Below, in pieces: positions 27,243 through 35,538 of a DNA stretch of 64,000 bases. This stretch comes from Leisingera sp. SS27 (GTDB taxonomy: Bacteria > Pseudomonadota > Alphaproteobacteria > Rhodobacterales > Rhodobacteraceae). Under the pieces are notes generated by a model. It had not been told where the DNA came from and did no database searches. It was given only the letters and a program-made list of their open reading frames with translations. Made by a program: the position numbers and the translations under genes. Location: positions 1 to 64,000 of the forward strand of contig NZ_JAQNCY010000006.1 in assembly GCF_028368855.1 (NCBI RefSeq), read 5' to 3'. The first letter of the stretch is position 1, and the number at the start of each line of letters is the position of its first letter.

Positions 27243-28442
27243 TCACCCCGCCAGGGACCGGGCAGCGCGGTCCAGCACCTGCAGACCCAGCACCAGATCC
27301 GCCTCGTCGGTGTCCTCGTCAAAGGCATGGCTGATGCCGCCAATTGAAGGGACAAATAACATTCCTGCAGGCATCACCGTTGCCAGATTGGCCGCATCAT
27401 GCAGTGCGCCAGAGGGCATCTTCTGCCATTTCCCCGGTGCCAGATCCTCCGAAGCCTTGACCAGCTGCGCCTGCAACCGCGCATCCATCGCAGCTGGCTC
27501 TACGCCCATCACGGGACCAAGCTCTGCCTTTACACCGTGACTGGCAGATATCTCTAGCGCTGTTTCCTTAATGATAGCCTCCATCCGTGCCAGCCGGTCT
27601 GCATCCGCATCCCGCCACTGCATGGAAAGCACCACCCGCCCCGGCACCACGGAGGACGCATTGGGATGCACTGCCACATGGCCGATGGTCCAGACCGTGG
27701 CAGGCGTAACCACATCTGCAAATCGGCTGTTTAGAGCCGCATTGAATGAAGACAACGCCTGAAACGCATCACGGCGCAGATGCATCGGCGTGGTCCCTGC
27801 GTGGTTCTGCCTGCCTTCAAAACTGATCCGCATATCCCGGATGCCGACGATATCCGTCACCACACCGATCCCCAGACCGGTTTCTTCCAGATAAGGCCCC
27901 TGCTCGATATGCATCTCCAGAAACCCGGTAAATCTGTCATGCTGCAGGAAATCCCCAGCCAGATCCGCCATCCGGCCGCGCATGTCCCCAAGCGTGTAGC
28001 CCTGATTGTCGGCGAAACCGTCTGCCTCCGCCAGTGTCAGCTTGCCGGCCCAGACGTCTGAGCCGGTCAGCACCCCGAACCGCCCCTCCTCATCCTGAAA
28101 GCTGACGCAGGAGATGGGCGGCCCGCCGTCCTCTTTGCTTGCCCGGGCAATTTCCAGTCCAGCGATCACGCCCAGCGCGCCATCCAGCCAGCCGCCTTCG
28201 GGCTGGCTGTCACTATGCGATCCCAGCAGCAGACTCTTCGCGTCCGCCAATCCGAACAGATTGCCGAGCGGGTCGAAATGAGGCTCTAAACCGGCATTTT
28301 TCATCCGTTCCGCCAGCCAATTGCGCGCCGCGATGTCGGCATCCGAGTAGGCTTGCCGCACCACTCCCTTGCCCGCACCTGACGCGCCAAAGCTGCGCAG
28401 CTGGTGCAGGTCATCGAGAAATCGCTGAGGGTTAAGCGGCAT
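27243..28442 (-). CDS. M20-family Zn-dependent amidase (allantoate amidohydrolase / N-carbamoylase type)
   Basis: This 399-residue metallohydrolase shows the family's metal-binding and substrate motifs in order: [62 protein letters not shown] and [13 protein letters not shown]. It removes a carbamoyl or amide group from an N-substituted amino acid or from a ureide. No purine-degradation genes are adjacent, so the substrate is open. The start at 28442 is chosen because GGAGAG precedes it; nine more codons are open upstream. It is divergent from the phosphatase gene. Confidence 0.88.
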   Translation of the reverse strand: MPLNPQRFLDDLHQLRSFGASGAGKGVVRQAYSDADIAARNWLAERMKNAGLEPHFDPLGNLFGLADAKSLLLGSHSDSQPEGGWLDGALGVIAGLEIARASKEDGGPPISCVSFQDEEGRFGVLTGSDVWAGKLTLAEADGFADNQGYTLGDMRGRMADLAGDFLQHDRFTGFLEMHIEQGPYLEETGLGIGVVTDIVGIRDMRISFEGRQNHAGTTPMHLRRDAFQALSSFNAALNSRFADVVTPATVWTIGHVAVHPNASSVVPGRVVLSMQWRDADADRLARMEAIIKETALEISASHGVKAELGPVMGVEPAAMDARLQAQLVKASEDLAPGKWQKMPSGALHDAANLATVMPAGMLFVPSIGGISHAFDEDTDEADLVLGLQVLDRAARSLAG

Positions 28443-28585
28443 GTCAGCTCTCCAATCCTGCAGATGCACACTGCGCCATGTCTTTCAAACCCGCAATGAA
28501 ATTAGAAAGCACAGCTTCAAGCCACCCTTCCCTCTGCCCGGAACCTCCCCTAAGACTCCCCCGGTAACAACGGAGCCGCCCGCCC

Positions 28586-29236
28586 ATGTCCCACATCACG
28601 CTGATACGCCACGGCCAGGCCAACACCCAGGCCCGCGACGAGGCCAGCTACGACCGGCTCAGCGATCTGGGCCATCAGCAGGCGGCCTGGCTGGGAGACC
28701 ATCTGCGGGCCAGCGGCAGCCATCATCCGCGGGTCTATTGCGGCACGCTGACCCGGCATATCGAAACCGCAGCCTCAATGGGCTTTGCGGAACCTGTTCA
28801 GGACGCGCGGCTGAATGAGATGGAATATTTCACACTTGCCGAGGCAATGCGCGATCAGCACGGCCTGCCGATCCCGGAAGAGCGTGAGGGGTTTGTCGAG
28901 CATCTGCCTAAAGTGTTTGCAGCCTGGGCTTCCGGCGACATTGCCATGCCTTACGAAAGCTGGGAACAGTTTGAGACCCGTACCCGGCAGGCGCTGGAAG
29001 AGATCGCGTCAGGCGACGGCCCGGCGCTGGTGGTGACCTCCGGCGGGCTGATCTCAATGGCGCTGCGGCAGGCGATGGGGCTGGACACCGCGGGCATGGC
29101 CCGGATTGCCCTGGCGGTGATGAACACCTCCATGCACAGGCTGTTCCCCATCGGCGGCCACTGGAGCCCGGTTTTGTTCAACGCTGTGCCGCACCTGGAA
29201 ACGCCGGACCGGCATTTTGCCCAGACACATCTCTGA
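28586..29236 (+). CDS. Histidine phosphatase superfamily protein
   Basis: This 216-residue protein of the phosphoglycerate-mutase-like branch has the catalytic RHG motif at LIRHGQAN (nucleophile H9). Acid/base residues lie around LNEMEYF, and a second basic region is at VVTSGGLISM, where the usual second His is replaced by a Ser-Gly-Gly context. The substrate is unknown. It precedes the GST gene by 21 bp and may be its operon partner. Confidence 0.85.
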   Translation: MSHITLIRHGQANTQARDEASYDRLSDLGHQQAAWLGDHLRASGSHHPRVYCGTLTRHIETAASMGFAEPVQDARLNEMEYFTLAEAMRDQHGLPIPEEREGFVEHLPKVFAAWASGDIAMPYESWEQFETRTRQALEEIASGDGPALVVTSGGLISMALRQAMGLDTAGMARIALAVMNTSMHRLFPIGGHWSPVLFNAVPHLETPDRHFAQTHL

Positions 29237-29257
29237 GACTTAAACGGGAGGGACGAC

Positions 29258-29872
29258 ATGCAGCTCTACTATGCCCCCAATACCATCTCGGTGGCCGTCG
29301 CCATCGCGCTTGAGGAAGCCGGAATAGACTATGAGGCAGTGAAGATCGACTTTGCCGCCAAGGAACAGACCGGTGCGGCTTACGCCCAGATCAACCCCAA
29401 AGGCCGGGTGCCGGCGCTGGCGGTCGAGGGTGGCATCCTGACAGAAACCGGCGCGCTGCTGGAATACATCGCTGACATGGCACCGGACGCGGGCTTGCGC
29501 CCGCAAGACCCGGTGCTGCTGGCCCGTATGCGCGAGGTGATGTTCTACCTCGCCTCAACCATGCATGTGAACCACGCCCACCGCCTGCGCGGCGCCCGCT
29601 GGGCCAAGGAGCGGACCAGCTGGAAAGACATGCAGAAGATGGTGCCGCAAACCATGGCGGCCTCCTGCGAATACATCAGCCAGTTTGGCCTGCGAGGACC
29701 GTTTGTCCTAGGGGACGAGGTCAGCCTCGCCGATTGCTACCTTTACGTGGTTTGCACGTGGCTGGAAGGTGACGGGGTGAACGTGGCAGACTTCCCGAAA
29801 ATCCAGAACTTCATGACGGCAATGGAACAGCGTGCATCCGTGCGCGCGGTCCATGCCAAGGGAATGCTTTGA
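29258..29872 (+). CDS. Glutathione S-transferase family protein
   Basis: This 204-residue protein has a thioredoxin-like N-terminal domain (MQLYYAPNTISVAVAIALEEAG, NPKGRVPAL, LTETGALLEYIAD) and an all-helical C-terminal domain. The TETGALL motif is the glutathione gamma-glutamyl site. It lies directly before the saccharopine dehydrogenase gene, with a gap of 11 bp, and is probably in that operon. The substrate is unknown. Confidence 0.9.
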   Translation: MQLYYAPNTISVAVAIALEEAGIDYEAVKIDFAAKEQTGAAYAQINPKGRVPALAVEGGILTETGALLEYIADMAPDAGLRPQDPVLLARMREVMFYLASTMHVNHAHRLRGARWAKERTSWKDMQKMVPQTMAASCEYISQFGLRGPFVLGDEVSLADCYLYVVCTWLEGDGVNVADFPKIQNFMTAMEQRASVRAVHAKGML

Positions 29873-29883
29873 AGGACATGACA

Positions 29884-30936
29884 ATGACGCATCTGTGGGT
29901 ACGGGCCGAGCAGCGCCCCAACGAAGACCGGGTGGGCCTGACCCCCGAAGGCGCCAAGGCGCTGCTGGCCGCGGGCATCAAGGTCACGGTCGAAGCAAGC
30001 TCTGTCCGGGCAATCCCGCTGCAGGGCTATGTCGATGCGGGCTGCGAGATTGCACCGGAGAACTCCTGGCCCGGCGCGCCTGCGGACGCGATCATCTTCG
30101 GTCTGAAGGAACTGCCCGAGGATGGCACCCCGCTGCCGCACCGCCACATTATGTTCGGCCATGCCTTCAAGGGCCAGCACTCCGGCAAGGCGCTCTTGGA
30201 GCGGTTCAAGGCCGGCGGCGGCACGCTTTACGATCTGGAGTACCTCGTCGATGAAACAGGCCGCCGGGTCGCCGCCTTTGGCTATTGGGCAGGATATGCC
30301 GGTGCCGCAGTGACCCTGAAAACCTGGGCGGCCCAGCAGCGCGACGAACTGTGCGGCCCGGTTGGTGTTTATCCCGGTAAGGACGCGCTGCTCTTGGATC
30401 TGGGCGCAGAGCTGGATGGGCTGAATATGGACCGCCCCACCGCCATCGTGATCGGCGCGCTTGGCCGGGTCGGCACCGGTGCTGCCGACCTCTGCGAGGC
30501 AATGGGAGTCGCCGTCACCAAATGGGACATAGCCGAAACCGCAAACGGCGGCCCATTCCCGGAGATCCTGGACCATGACCTGTTCCTGAACTGCATCTTC
30601 GCCCGCCCCGGCACACCGGTTTTTGTCCCACGTGAAGCATTGGCCGCGGACCGCAAGCTCACTGCCATCGGCGACGTCGCTTGCGATCCGGACAGCGACT
30701 ACAACCCGGTGCCGGTCTATGACCGCGCGACCACCTGGGAAGCACCCGCCCTGCGCGTTGCCGAAAATCCGGTGCTGGACGTGATGGCGATCGACAACCT
30801 GCCGTCGATGCTGCCGGTGGAAAGCTCGGAGGACTACGCGGCTCAGCTGCTGCACTCGCTGCTGACCCTGACCGATCCGGAGAGCGGCGTCTGGGGCCGG
30901 GCCAAGGCCACCTTCCAGGAGCATCTGCCCGAATGA
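29884..30936 (+). CDS. Saccharopine dehydrogenase, lysine-forming type (LYS1-like)
   Basis: This 350-residue protein resembles the alanine-dehydrogenase-fold saccharopine dehydrogenase that links lysine and 2-oxoglutarate (NAD(P)+, L-lysine-forming). It has the N-terminal RAEQRPNEDRVGLTPEGAKALL, the lid segment IMFGHAFKGQH and a Rossmann motif AIVIGALGRVGTGA. In bacteria of this group the reverse (lysine-ketoglutarate reductase) direction is used to degrade lysine. AAGGAC fits the ATG at 29884. Its stop overlaps the SemiSWEET gene, which in turn overlaps the second saccharopine dehydrogenase, forming a tight lysine-catabolic unit. Confidence 0.88.
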   Translation: MTHLWVRAEQRPNEDRVGLTPEGAKALLAAGIKVTVEASSVRAIPLQGYVDAGCEIAPENSWPGAPADAIIFGLKELPEDGTPLPHRHIMFGHAFKGQHSGKALLERFKAGGGTLYDLEYLVDETGRRVAAFGYWAGYAGAAVTLKTWAAQQRDELCGPVGVYPGKDALLLDLGAELDGLNMDRPTAIVIGALGRVGTGAADLCEAMGVAVTKWDIAETANGGPFPEILDHDLFLNCIFARPGTPVFVPREALAADRKLTAIGDVACDPDSDYNPVPVYDRATTWEAPALRVAENPVLDVMAIDNLPSMLPVESSEDYAAQLLHSLLTLTDPESGVWGRAKATFQEHLPE

Positions 30937-31199
30937 CTGCGACCTACATCGGATTTCTGGCAGCCCTTCTCGGCACTATCTGCTGGCTCCCGCAAGCCTG
31001 GAAAGCCTGGGCAACGCGCGACACGGCTGGCCTGTCGCTGCCTGCAAACCTGATGTTTCTCGGAACCGTCAGCCTGTGGCTGATCTATGGTTTGCTGGTG
31101 GGTGATGCGCCCATCATCCTTGCCAATGCCTGCTCCATCGTCATCGTTCTGGCGATCATCGGGGCGATCCTGAAATTCAAGAAAGGGACTGACATATGA
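30933..31199 (+). CDS. SemiSWEET-type PQ-loop membrane transporter
   Basis: This 88-residue protein has three hydrophobic segments and the PQ-loop motif CWLPQAWKAW (P20-Q21), the usual size of bacterial SemiSWEETs, which work as dimers. Known members move sugars. Here the gene is fused by ATGA overlaps to saccharopine dehydrogenase genes on both sides, so lysine, saccharopine or a related compound is an attractive alternative substrate. That is inference from position only. Confidence 0.88.
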   Translation: MTATYIGFLAALLGTICWLPQAWKAWATRDTAGLSLPANLMFLGTVSLWLIYGLLVGDAPIILANACSIVIVLAIIGAILKFKKGTDI

Positions 31200-32338
31200 C
31201 TATTCACTGGTGCGGCACCGGCCTGTCGGCAATCCCCGGCCTGCGCCGCCTGCTGGAAGCGGGCCACGACGTGGCGGTGTGGAACCGGACCACCGACAAG
31301 GCCCGCGAGGCCGTGGGCGACCTGACCACCAACATTCACGCCTTCAGCATCTCCAACCTGGGCCAGATGCTCAGCCCCAAGGACGTCATTGTCTCGATGC
31401 TGCCGGGCGACTGGCATGTGCCGCTGGCGGAACTGGCAATAGAGCACGGCGCGCATTTTGTCTCCTCCTCCTACATCGCGCCGGAAATGCGCGCGCTGGA
31501 CCAGAAGGCCAAGGATGCAGGCGTCTGCCTGATCAACGAGGTGGGGCTGGATCCCGGCATCGACCACCTGATGGCGCATGCGCTGGTCGCAGACTACAAG
31601 GCCTCCGGTGCCTTTGACCCTGAAAACGAGATCAGCTTCATCTCCTACTGCGGCGGCATCCCCAAGATCCCGAACGCGTTCCGCTACAAATTCAGCTGGT
31701 CGCCCTTGGGCGTGCTGAAGGCGCTGCGTTCGCCGTCAAAGTCGATCCGCGACTTCAAGGAGCTGGATGTTGCACGTCCCTGGGATGCGATTTCCTCTTA
31801 TGAGGCACCGCTGCCCGCGCCAGAGAGCTTCGAGGTCTACCCGAACCGCGACTCCATCCCCTTCATGTCCCAGTACGAGTTCGGCGACGACTGGAAGGTG
31901 AAGGAATTCGTCCGCGGCACCCTGCGCCTCAACGGCTGGGCCGATGCCTGGGCGGATGTGTTCAAAGAGGTCGAAACCCTTTCCGGCCCCGAAGGCGACG
32001 CCCGGCTCAAGGAAATGTCTGACCAATTCTGGGCCGAAAACGCCTATGACGAAGGCGAGCCGGACCGGGTGGTACTGTGTGTCGGCCTGAAAGCCGAAAA
32101 GGATGGCATTGAAGTCTGGCACAAGACCTATGTGATGGATGCTTGGGGCGACGCGCGCGGCACCGCCATGGCGCGCCTGGTGTCCTATCCGGTCTCCTTT
32201 GCCATCGAGGCCGCGATGAACGGCAAGATCGCCGCAGGTGTCCATGCCGCACCCAGCGATCCTGTTCTGGTCGAAAAATGGATGTCGGAGATCGGCAAGC
32301 TGGCCCAGCACCTTGAGATCGTCGACAGCAAGGCCTGA
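31196..32338 (+). CDS. Saccharopine dehydrogenase, glutamate-forming type (LYS9-like)
   Basis: This 380-residue Rossmann-fold oxidoreductase of the saccharopine dehydrogenase/homospermidine synthase superfamily has an N-terminal nucleotide-binding region WCGTGLSAIPGLRRLLEAGHDV. The family motifs VSSSYIAPEMRALDQKAKDAG, INEVGLDPGIDHLMA and SYCGGIPKI are conserved. It cleaves saccharopine to glutamate and aminoadipate semialdehyde. It is the last gene of the overlapping trio and is followed by a terminator. No aminoadipate-semialdehyde dehydrogenase is adjacent; the ALDH16 gene at 38.7 kb is a different class. Confidence 0.92.
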   Translation: MTIHWCGTGLSAIPGLRRLLEAGHDVAVWNRTTDKAREAVGDLTTNIHAFSISNLGQMLSPKDVIVSMLPGDWHVPLAELAIEHGAHFVSSSYIAPEMRALDQKAKDAGVCLINEVGLDPGIDHLMAHALVADYKASGAFDPENEISFISYCGGIPKIPNAFRYKFSWSPLGVLKALRSPSKSIRDFKELDVARPWDAISSYEAPLPAPESFEVYPNRDSIPFMSQYEFGDDWKVKEFVRGTLRLNGWADAWADVFKEVETLSGPEGDARLKEMSDQFWAENAYDEGEPDRVVLCVGLKAEKDGIEVWHKTYVMDAWGDARGTAMARLVSYPVSFAIEAAMNGKIAAGVHAAPSDPVLVEKWMSEIGKLAQHLEIVDSKA

Positions 32339-32355
32339 TCGAGGGCTGAAATCAA

Positions 32356-32385
32356 AAGAGGGCGCCGGATTGCGGCGCCCTTTCG
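32356..32385 (+). terminator. Terminator of the saccharopine operon
   Basis: The AGGGCGCC/GGCGCCCT stem (32359-32381) has a 7-nt loop and is followed by TTCGCATTTTG. Confidence 0.8.
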
Positions 32386-32408
32386 CATTTTGAAACAATA
32401 CTGCCGGA

Positions 32409-32732
32409 TCAGCGGCCGATCACATCATTCTCGACATCGTTGACGTCGATGCCCAGGGCCTCCAGCCCGGCCTCCAGATTGTCGGCCAAATGCGGTGTGC
32501 CAAGAAGGTAATCCGCTGTCGGTGTAGTGGCTTCCTGACGCGCGGTATAGATAGCCTCCGCCAGTTCCTCCGGTTCGAAACTGCCGCGCCCAACCCACAT
32601 GATGCCAACCAGTTCCGCTTGCTGGTCCTCGCTCATCCTGTCGATGAAGGCGCGCAGCTCGCCCTCAGCGCGGCCCAGCTCCCGGGCCATCATCGCCACC
32701 TGTGCCACCTTTCGGACTGAGATCTCCAGCAT
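32409..32732 (-). CDS. DUF3775-type hypothetical protein
   Basis: This 107-residue soluble helical protein has the core ELRAFIDRMSEDQQAELVGIMWVGRGSFEPEELAEA, which matches the DUF3775 pattern (Q-A-E-L-V-A-L-M-W-x-G-R-G). The function is unknown. It may be co-transcribed with nothing; the next leftward gene upstream (the cyclase) ends 87 bp away on the same strand, so readthrough is possible. Confidence 0.8.
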   Translation of the reverse strand: MLEISVRKVAQVAMMARELGRAEGELRAFIDRMSEDQQAELVGIMWVGRGSFEPEELAEAIYTARQEATTPTADYLLGTPHLADNLEAGLEALGIDVNDVENDVIGR

Positions 32733-32819
32733 TGCTCCATTCCTTCTGTTCGCAGCCTCAGCATATCAAACCGCAGGCGAAACGCCCAAGTCTTTGATCT
32801 GAGGCAAATGGATCAGCTG

Positions 32820-34124
32820 CTACTCTTGCGCCTTCCCGAAAAGCGCGAGTCCCTTACTGCGCCCGCGCAAGACCTCCGCCGGCAGCGAAATCCAGCCCTC
32901 ACGCGCGGGCTCTGCCCCAGCTGCTAGCAGCAAGTCCGCGGAGGCAACCACCTGCATTCCTTGCATCTTGGTCAGCTGCTCCAGCCGCGCCGCCGTGTTC
33001 ACAGTGTCGCCAAAGACGGAATACTCCAGCCGGTTTTGCGTGCCGGTCACGCCTGAGAACACCTCTCCCCAGTGCACGCCGACCCCGACGCCCAAACCCG
33101 TATCCCCGGCCTGTTCCCGTGCCCGGCGCCAGTCATTCATTTGCGCCGCCAGCCCCTCAGCGCACTCCAGCGCCCGGGCCGCTGCGCGCTCGCCTTCGAA
33201 CAGGACCATCGCGGCATCGCCGATGTATTTGTCGATCAGACCGCCGGTCCGTGCCGCTACATCTTCCACCCGCGTCCTGAATTCCGTGATCAGGCGGCTC
33301 ACCTCCTGCGGCTCGCGGCCCTCGCACCAGCTGGTGAAACCACGGATATCGATAAACAGGATTGCCATTTTCTGCTGTCGGCCTTCTTGCAGCGCCTCCA
33401 GCCCGCCGCCAGCCAGCCGGCCAGCCAGCTGCGCTGGCAGGTAACGGGTCAGGTTTGCCTTCTGGCGGGCTTCCTCAATGGAGCGGTGCAACAGCGCACG
33501 CATCCGCACAGCGGCCACCACCAGTACACCGCCAGCCAGACACAGCATCACCAAGCGAATGAAGTTTGGCGGCGAGTCCAGGGTCAGTCTGATCCGCCCG
33601 GCCAGATCTGGCGCAGCTTCAGGCGGCTGCCACAGGATCATCCACGCGAACCCCGTTCCAATCAGCACCAGCATTAAAGCAAGCCGCAGCGGGTTAAGCC
33701 GAAGCACACCGAAGGCCAGCACGACCGGAGCCATCCACACAGCCGGCATGGCAAACAGCGCACCACCGGGCACGCCGGTGTTTACCAGTGACAGGAACGT
33801 ATTCAGCAACAAAAAGGCGCAATCCGCGAATACCGCCGGCCAGATCATCCAGGGCTTGAACAGCTGTTTCCCAATTGCCCAGTAGATCAGCCCCCCGACT
33901 GCCAGATAGGACAGCATGGTCGCAGCAGCCAGTCCGACCTGCCGCCGCAAATGCGGCTCTTCGATCACCCGCACCGCTTCTACGGCCAGCAGCATCGCCA
34001 GCATCAGGCCCAGCGCCACAGCAATCCGCAAGAGCGCAACGATGCGCTCCGCTTCAACCTCCGCTGCGCTCAGCAGGGCCGACTCCTGCGGCCTCAGCGC
34101 ACTCAATGCCGGCAGCAGCTGCAT
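32820..34124 (-). CDS. Membrane-bound class III adenylate/guanylate cyclase
   Basis: This 434-residue protein has about six transmembrane segments in residues 25-215 and a C-terminal class III cyclase domain. Metal-binding aspartates are in ILFIDIRGFTSW and DKYIGDAAMVLF, and the transition-state region is YSVFGDTVNTAARLEQ. The lysine/aspartate substrate pair suggests ATP as substrate, but this cannot be proved by eye. The signal sensed by the membrane part is unknown. It starts directly after the rmuC stop (TAG-ATG), so it is the third gene of a mutL-rmuC-cyclase operon. Confidence 0.9.
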   Translation of the reverse strand: MQLLPALSALRPQESALLSAAEVEAERIVALLRIAVALGLMLAMLLAVEAVRVIEEPHLRRQVGLAAATMLSYLAVGGLIYWAIGKQLFKPWMIWPAVFADCAFLLLNTFLSLVNTGVPGGALFAMPAVWMAPVVLAFGVLRLNPLRLALMLVLIGTGFAWMILWQPPEAAPDLAGRIRLTLDSPPNFIRLVMLCLAGGVLVVAAVRMRALLHRSIEEARQKANLTRYLPAQLAGRLAGGGLEALQEGRQQKMAILFIDIRGFTSWCEGREPQEVSRLITEFRTRVEDVAARTGGLIDKYIGDAAMVLFEGERAAARALECAEGLAAQMNDWRRAREQAGDTGLGVGVGVHWGEVFSGVTGTQNRLEYSVFGDTVNTAARLEQLTKMQGMQVVASADLLLAAGAEPAREGWISLPAEVLRGRSKGLALFGKAQE

Positions 34125-35507
34125 CTACTCTTCCGCCAGAAGCGCAATCTGGCGCGGCTCGACTTCCACCTGGCCGGGGTCTTCGGGTTCGGCGCCTTTG
34201 GCGACTACTCCCATCGCTTCGAACCTGCGGGCCGACGGCAGCACCCGGGCTTCCAGCGAGCCCACAGCCTTGTTATAGTTATTCACCGAGGATGACAGCG
34301 ATCGCCCGACTGAGGCCAGGTTCTTGGAGAAAGTCGCCAGCCGGTCATAGAGCTCCTTGGCGGTTTTCTGCACTTCAACCGCGTTTTCCGCCATCTTCTC
34401 CTGCTGCCAGCCATAAGCGATGGATTTTACCAAAGCCATCAGCGTGGTCGGGGTGGCGATCAGAACCTTGTTCTCAAAGGCGTATTCGATCAGCCCCGGA
34501 TCCGCTTCCGCCGCTGCTGACACGAATGTCTCGCCGGGGATGAACATCACCACAAAATCCGGTGTTTCGCCCAGGGCGCTTTGATAGGATTTGGAGGCCA
34601 GCTGCCGCACATGGGTTTTCACGTGGCTGGCATGCCGCGCCAGCGCCGCCTGCTGCTGATCCGGCGTTTCCGCTTCCAGCGCATCCAGGTAGGCCTCCAG
34701 CGGAGTCTTTGCATCCACCACGATGCTCTTGCCGCCGGGAATGCGCACCACCGCGTCGGGGCGGCGCAGGCCCTCATCGGTACCCACGCTCTTCTCCAGT
34801 TCGTAGTCCACATGCTCGGCCATGCCGGCCATCTCGAACACCTGCCGCAGCTGCATCTCGCCCCAGCGGCCGCGGGTTTTCGGCGCCCGCAGGGCCTGCA
34901 CCAGTTTGCGGGTTTCGCCGCCCAGCGCGGCCTGGCCCTCTGCCAGGTGCTTCACCTGTGTTTGAATCGCGCCGTAGGCCTCGTTGCGGGCCTGTTCGAT
35001 TTCCTTGATCCGCTCTCCGAACTGGCCCAGCCTTTGGTCCAAAGGCTTCACAAGGTTCTCAATCGCCGCATGGCGCTTGGCCAGATCCTCGTCCGCTGTC
35101 TTGCTGTGGGCTTGGAAGCGTTCACTGACCAGGCTCAAAAAGCTTTCGGAATTCTGTTTCAGCACGCCGGAGGCCAGCGACGTAAACTTATGCTCCATCT
35201 GCTGATTCATGTGCTTCAGTTCTTCCAGCCGTGCCGCGTGCTCGGCTTTCAGCGCCTGCACCTGCGCCTCTGACTGGTAACGCGCGCTGCGCTCGTTCTC
35301 GTGCACACGGCGCAGGGTGGCCAGCTCGTCCGATAGCTCCGGAAGCCGCGCAACTTCGGCCTTCAGCCCGGCGATATGACTGCGCTGATCCGCGTTTACC
35401 TGTTCCAGCTGCCGCGCCGTCCCGCGCAGCCGAAGCCCAGCCAGCGCCAGAAGCGCGGCCAATCCAGCCAGCGCGTAGATCGCCCAATGGGCCTGTTCCA
35501 ATGTCAC
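34125..35507 (-). CDS. rmuC: RmuC family DNA recombination protein
   Basis: This 460-residue protein has one N-terminal transmembrane segment (about residues 8-27), a long coiled coil (about 28-130) and the RmuC nuclease-like domain (about 190-420). That domain includes LRAPKTRGRWGEMQLRQVFEMAGM, VVDAKTPLEAYLDAL and FVVMFIPGETFVSAA. RmuC limits inversions and rearrangements; its exact activity is unsettled. The start is a GTG with GGGAGGA in front. It lies 31 bp after mutL, which suits a shared role in genome stability. Confidence 0.92.
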   Translation of the reverse strand: MTLEQAHWAIYALAGLAALLALAGLRLRGTARQLEQVNADQRSHIAGLKAEVARLPELSDELATLRRVHENERSARYQSEAQVQALKAEHAARLEELKHMNQQMEHKFTSLASGVLKQNSESFLSLVSERFQAHSKTADEDLAKRHAAIENLVKPLDQRLGQFGERIKEIEQARNEAYGAIQTQVKHLAEGQAALGGETRKLVQALRAPKTRGRWGEMQLRQVFEMAGMAEHVDYELEKSVGTDEGLRRPDAVVRIPGGKSIVVDAKTPLEAYLDALEAETPDQQQAALARHASHVKTHVRQLASKSYQSALGETPDFVVMFIPGETFVSAAAEADPGLIEYAFENKVLIATPTTLMALVKSIAYGWQQEKMAENAVEVQKTAKELYDRLATFSKNLASVGRSLSSSVNNYNKAVGSLEARVLPSARRFEAMGVVAKGAEPEDPGQVEVEPRQIALLAEE

Positions 35508-35538
35508 TGCTCGTCCTCCCTTTAACGGGGGTTCTTGT

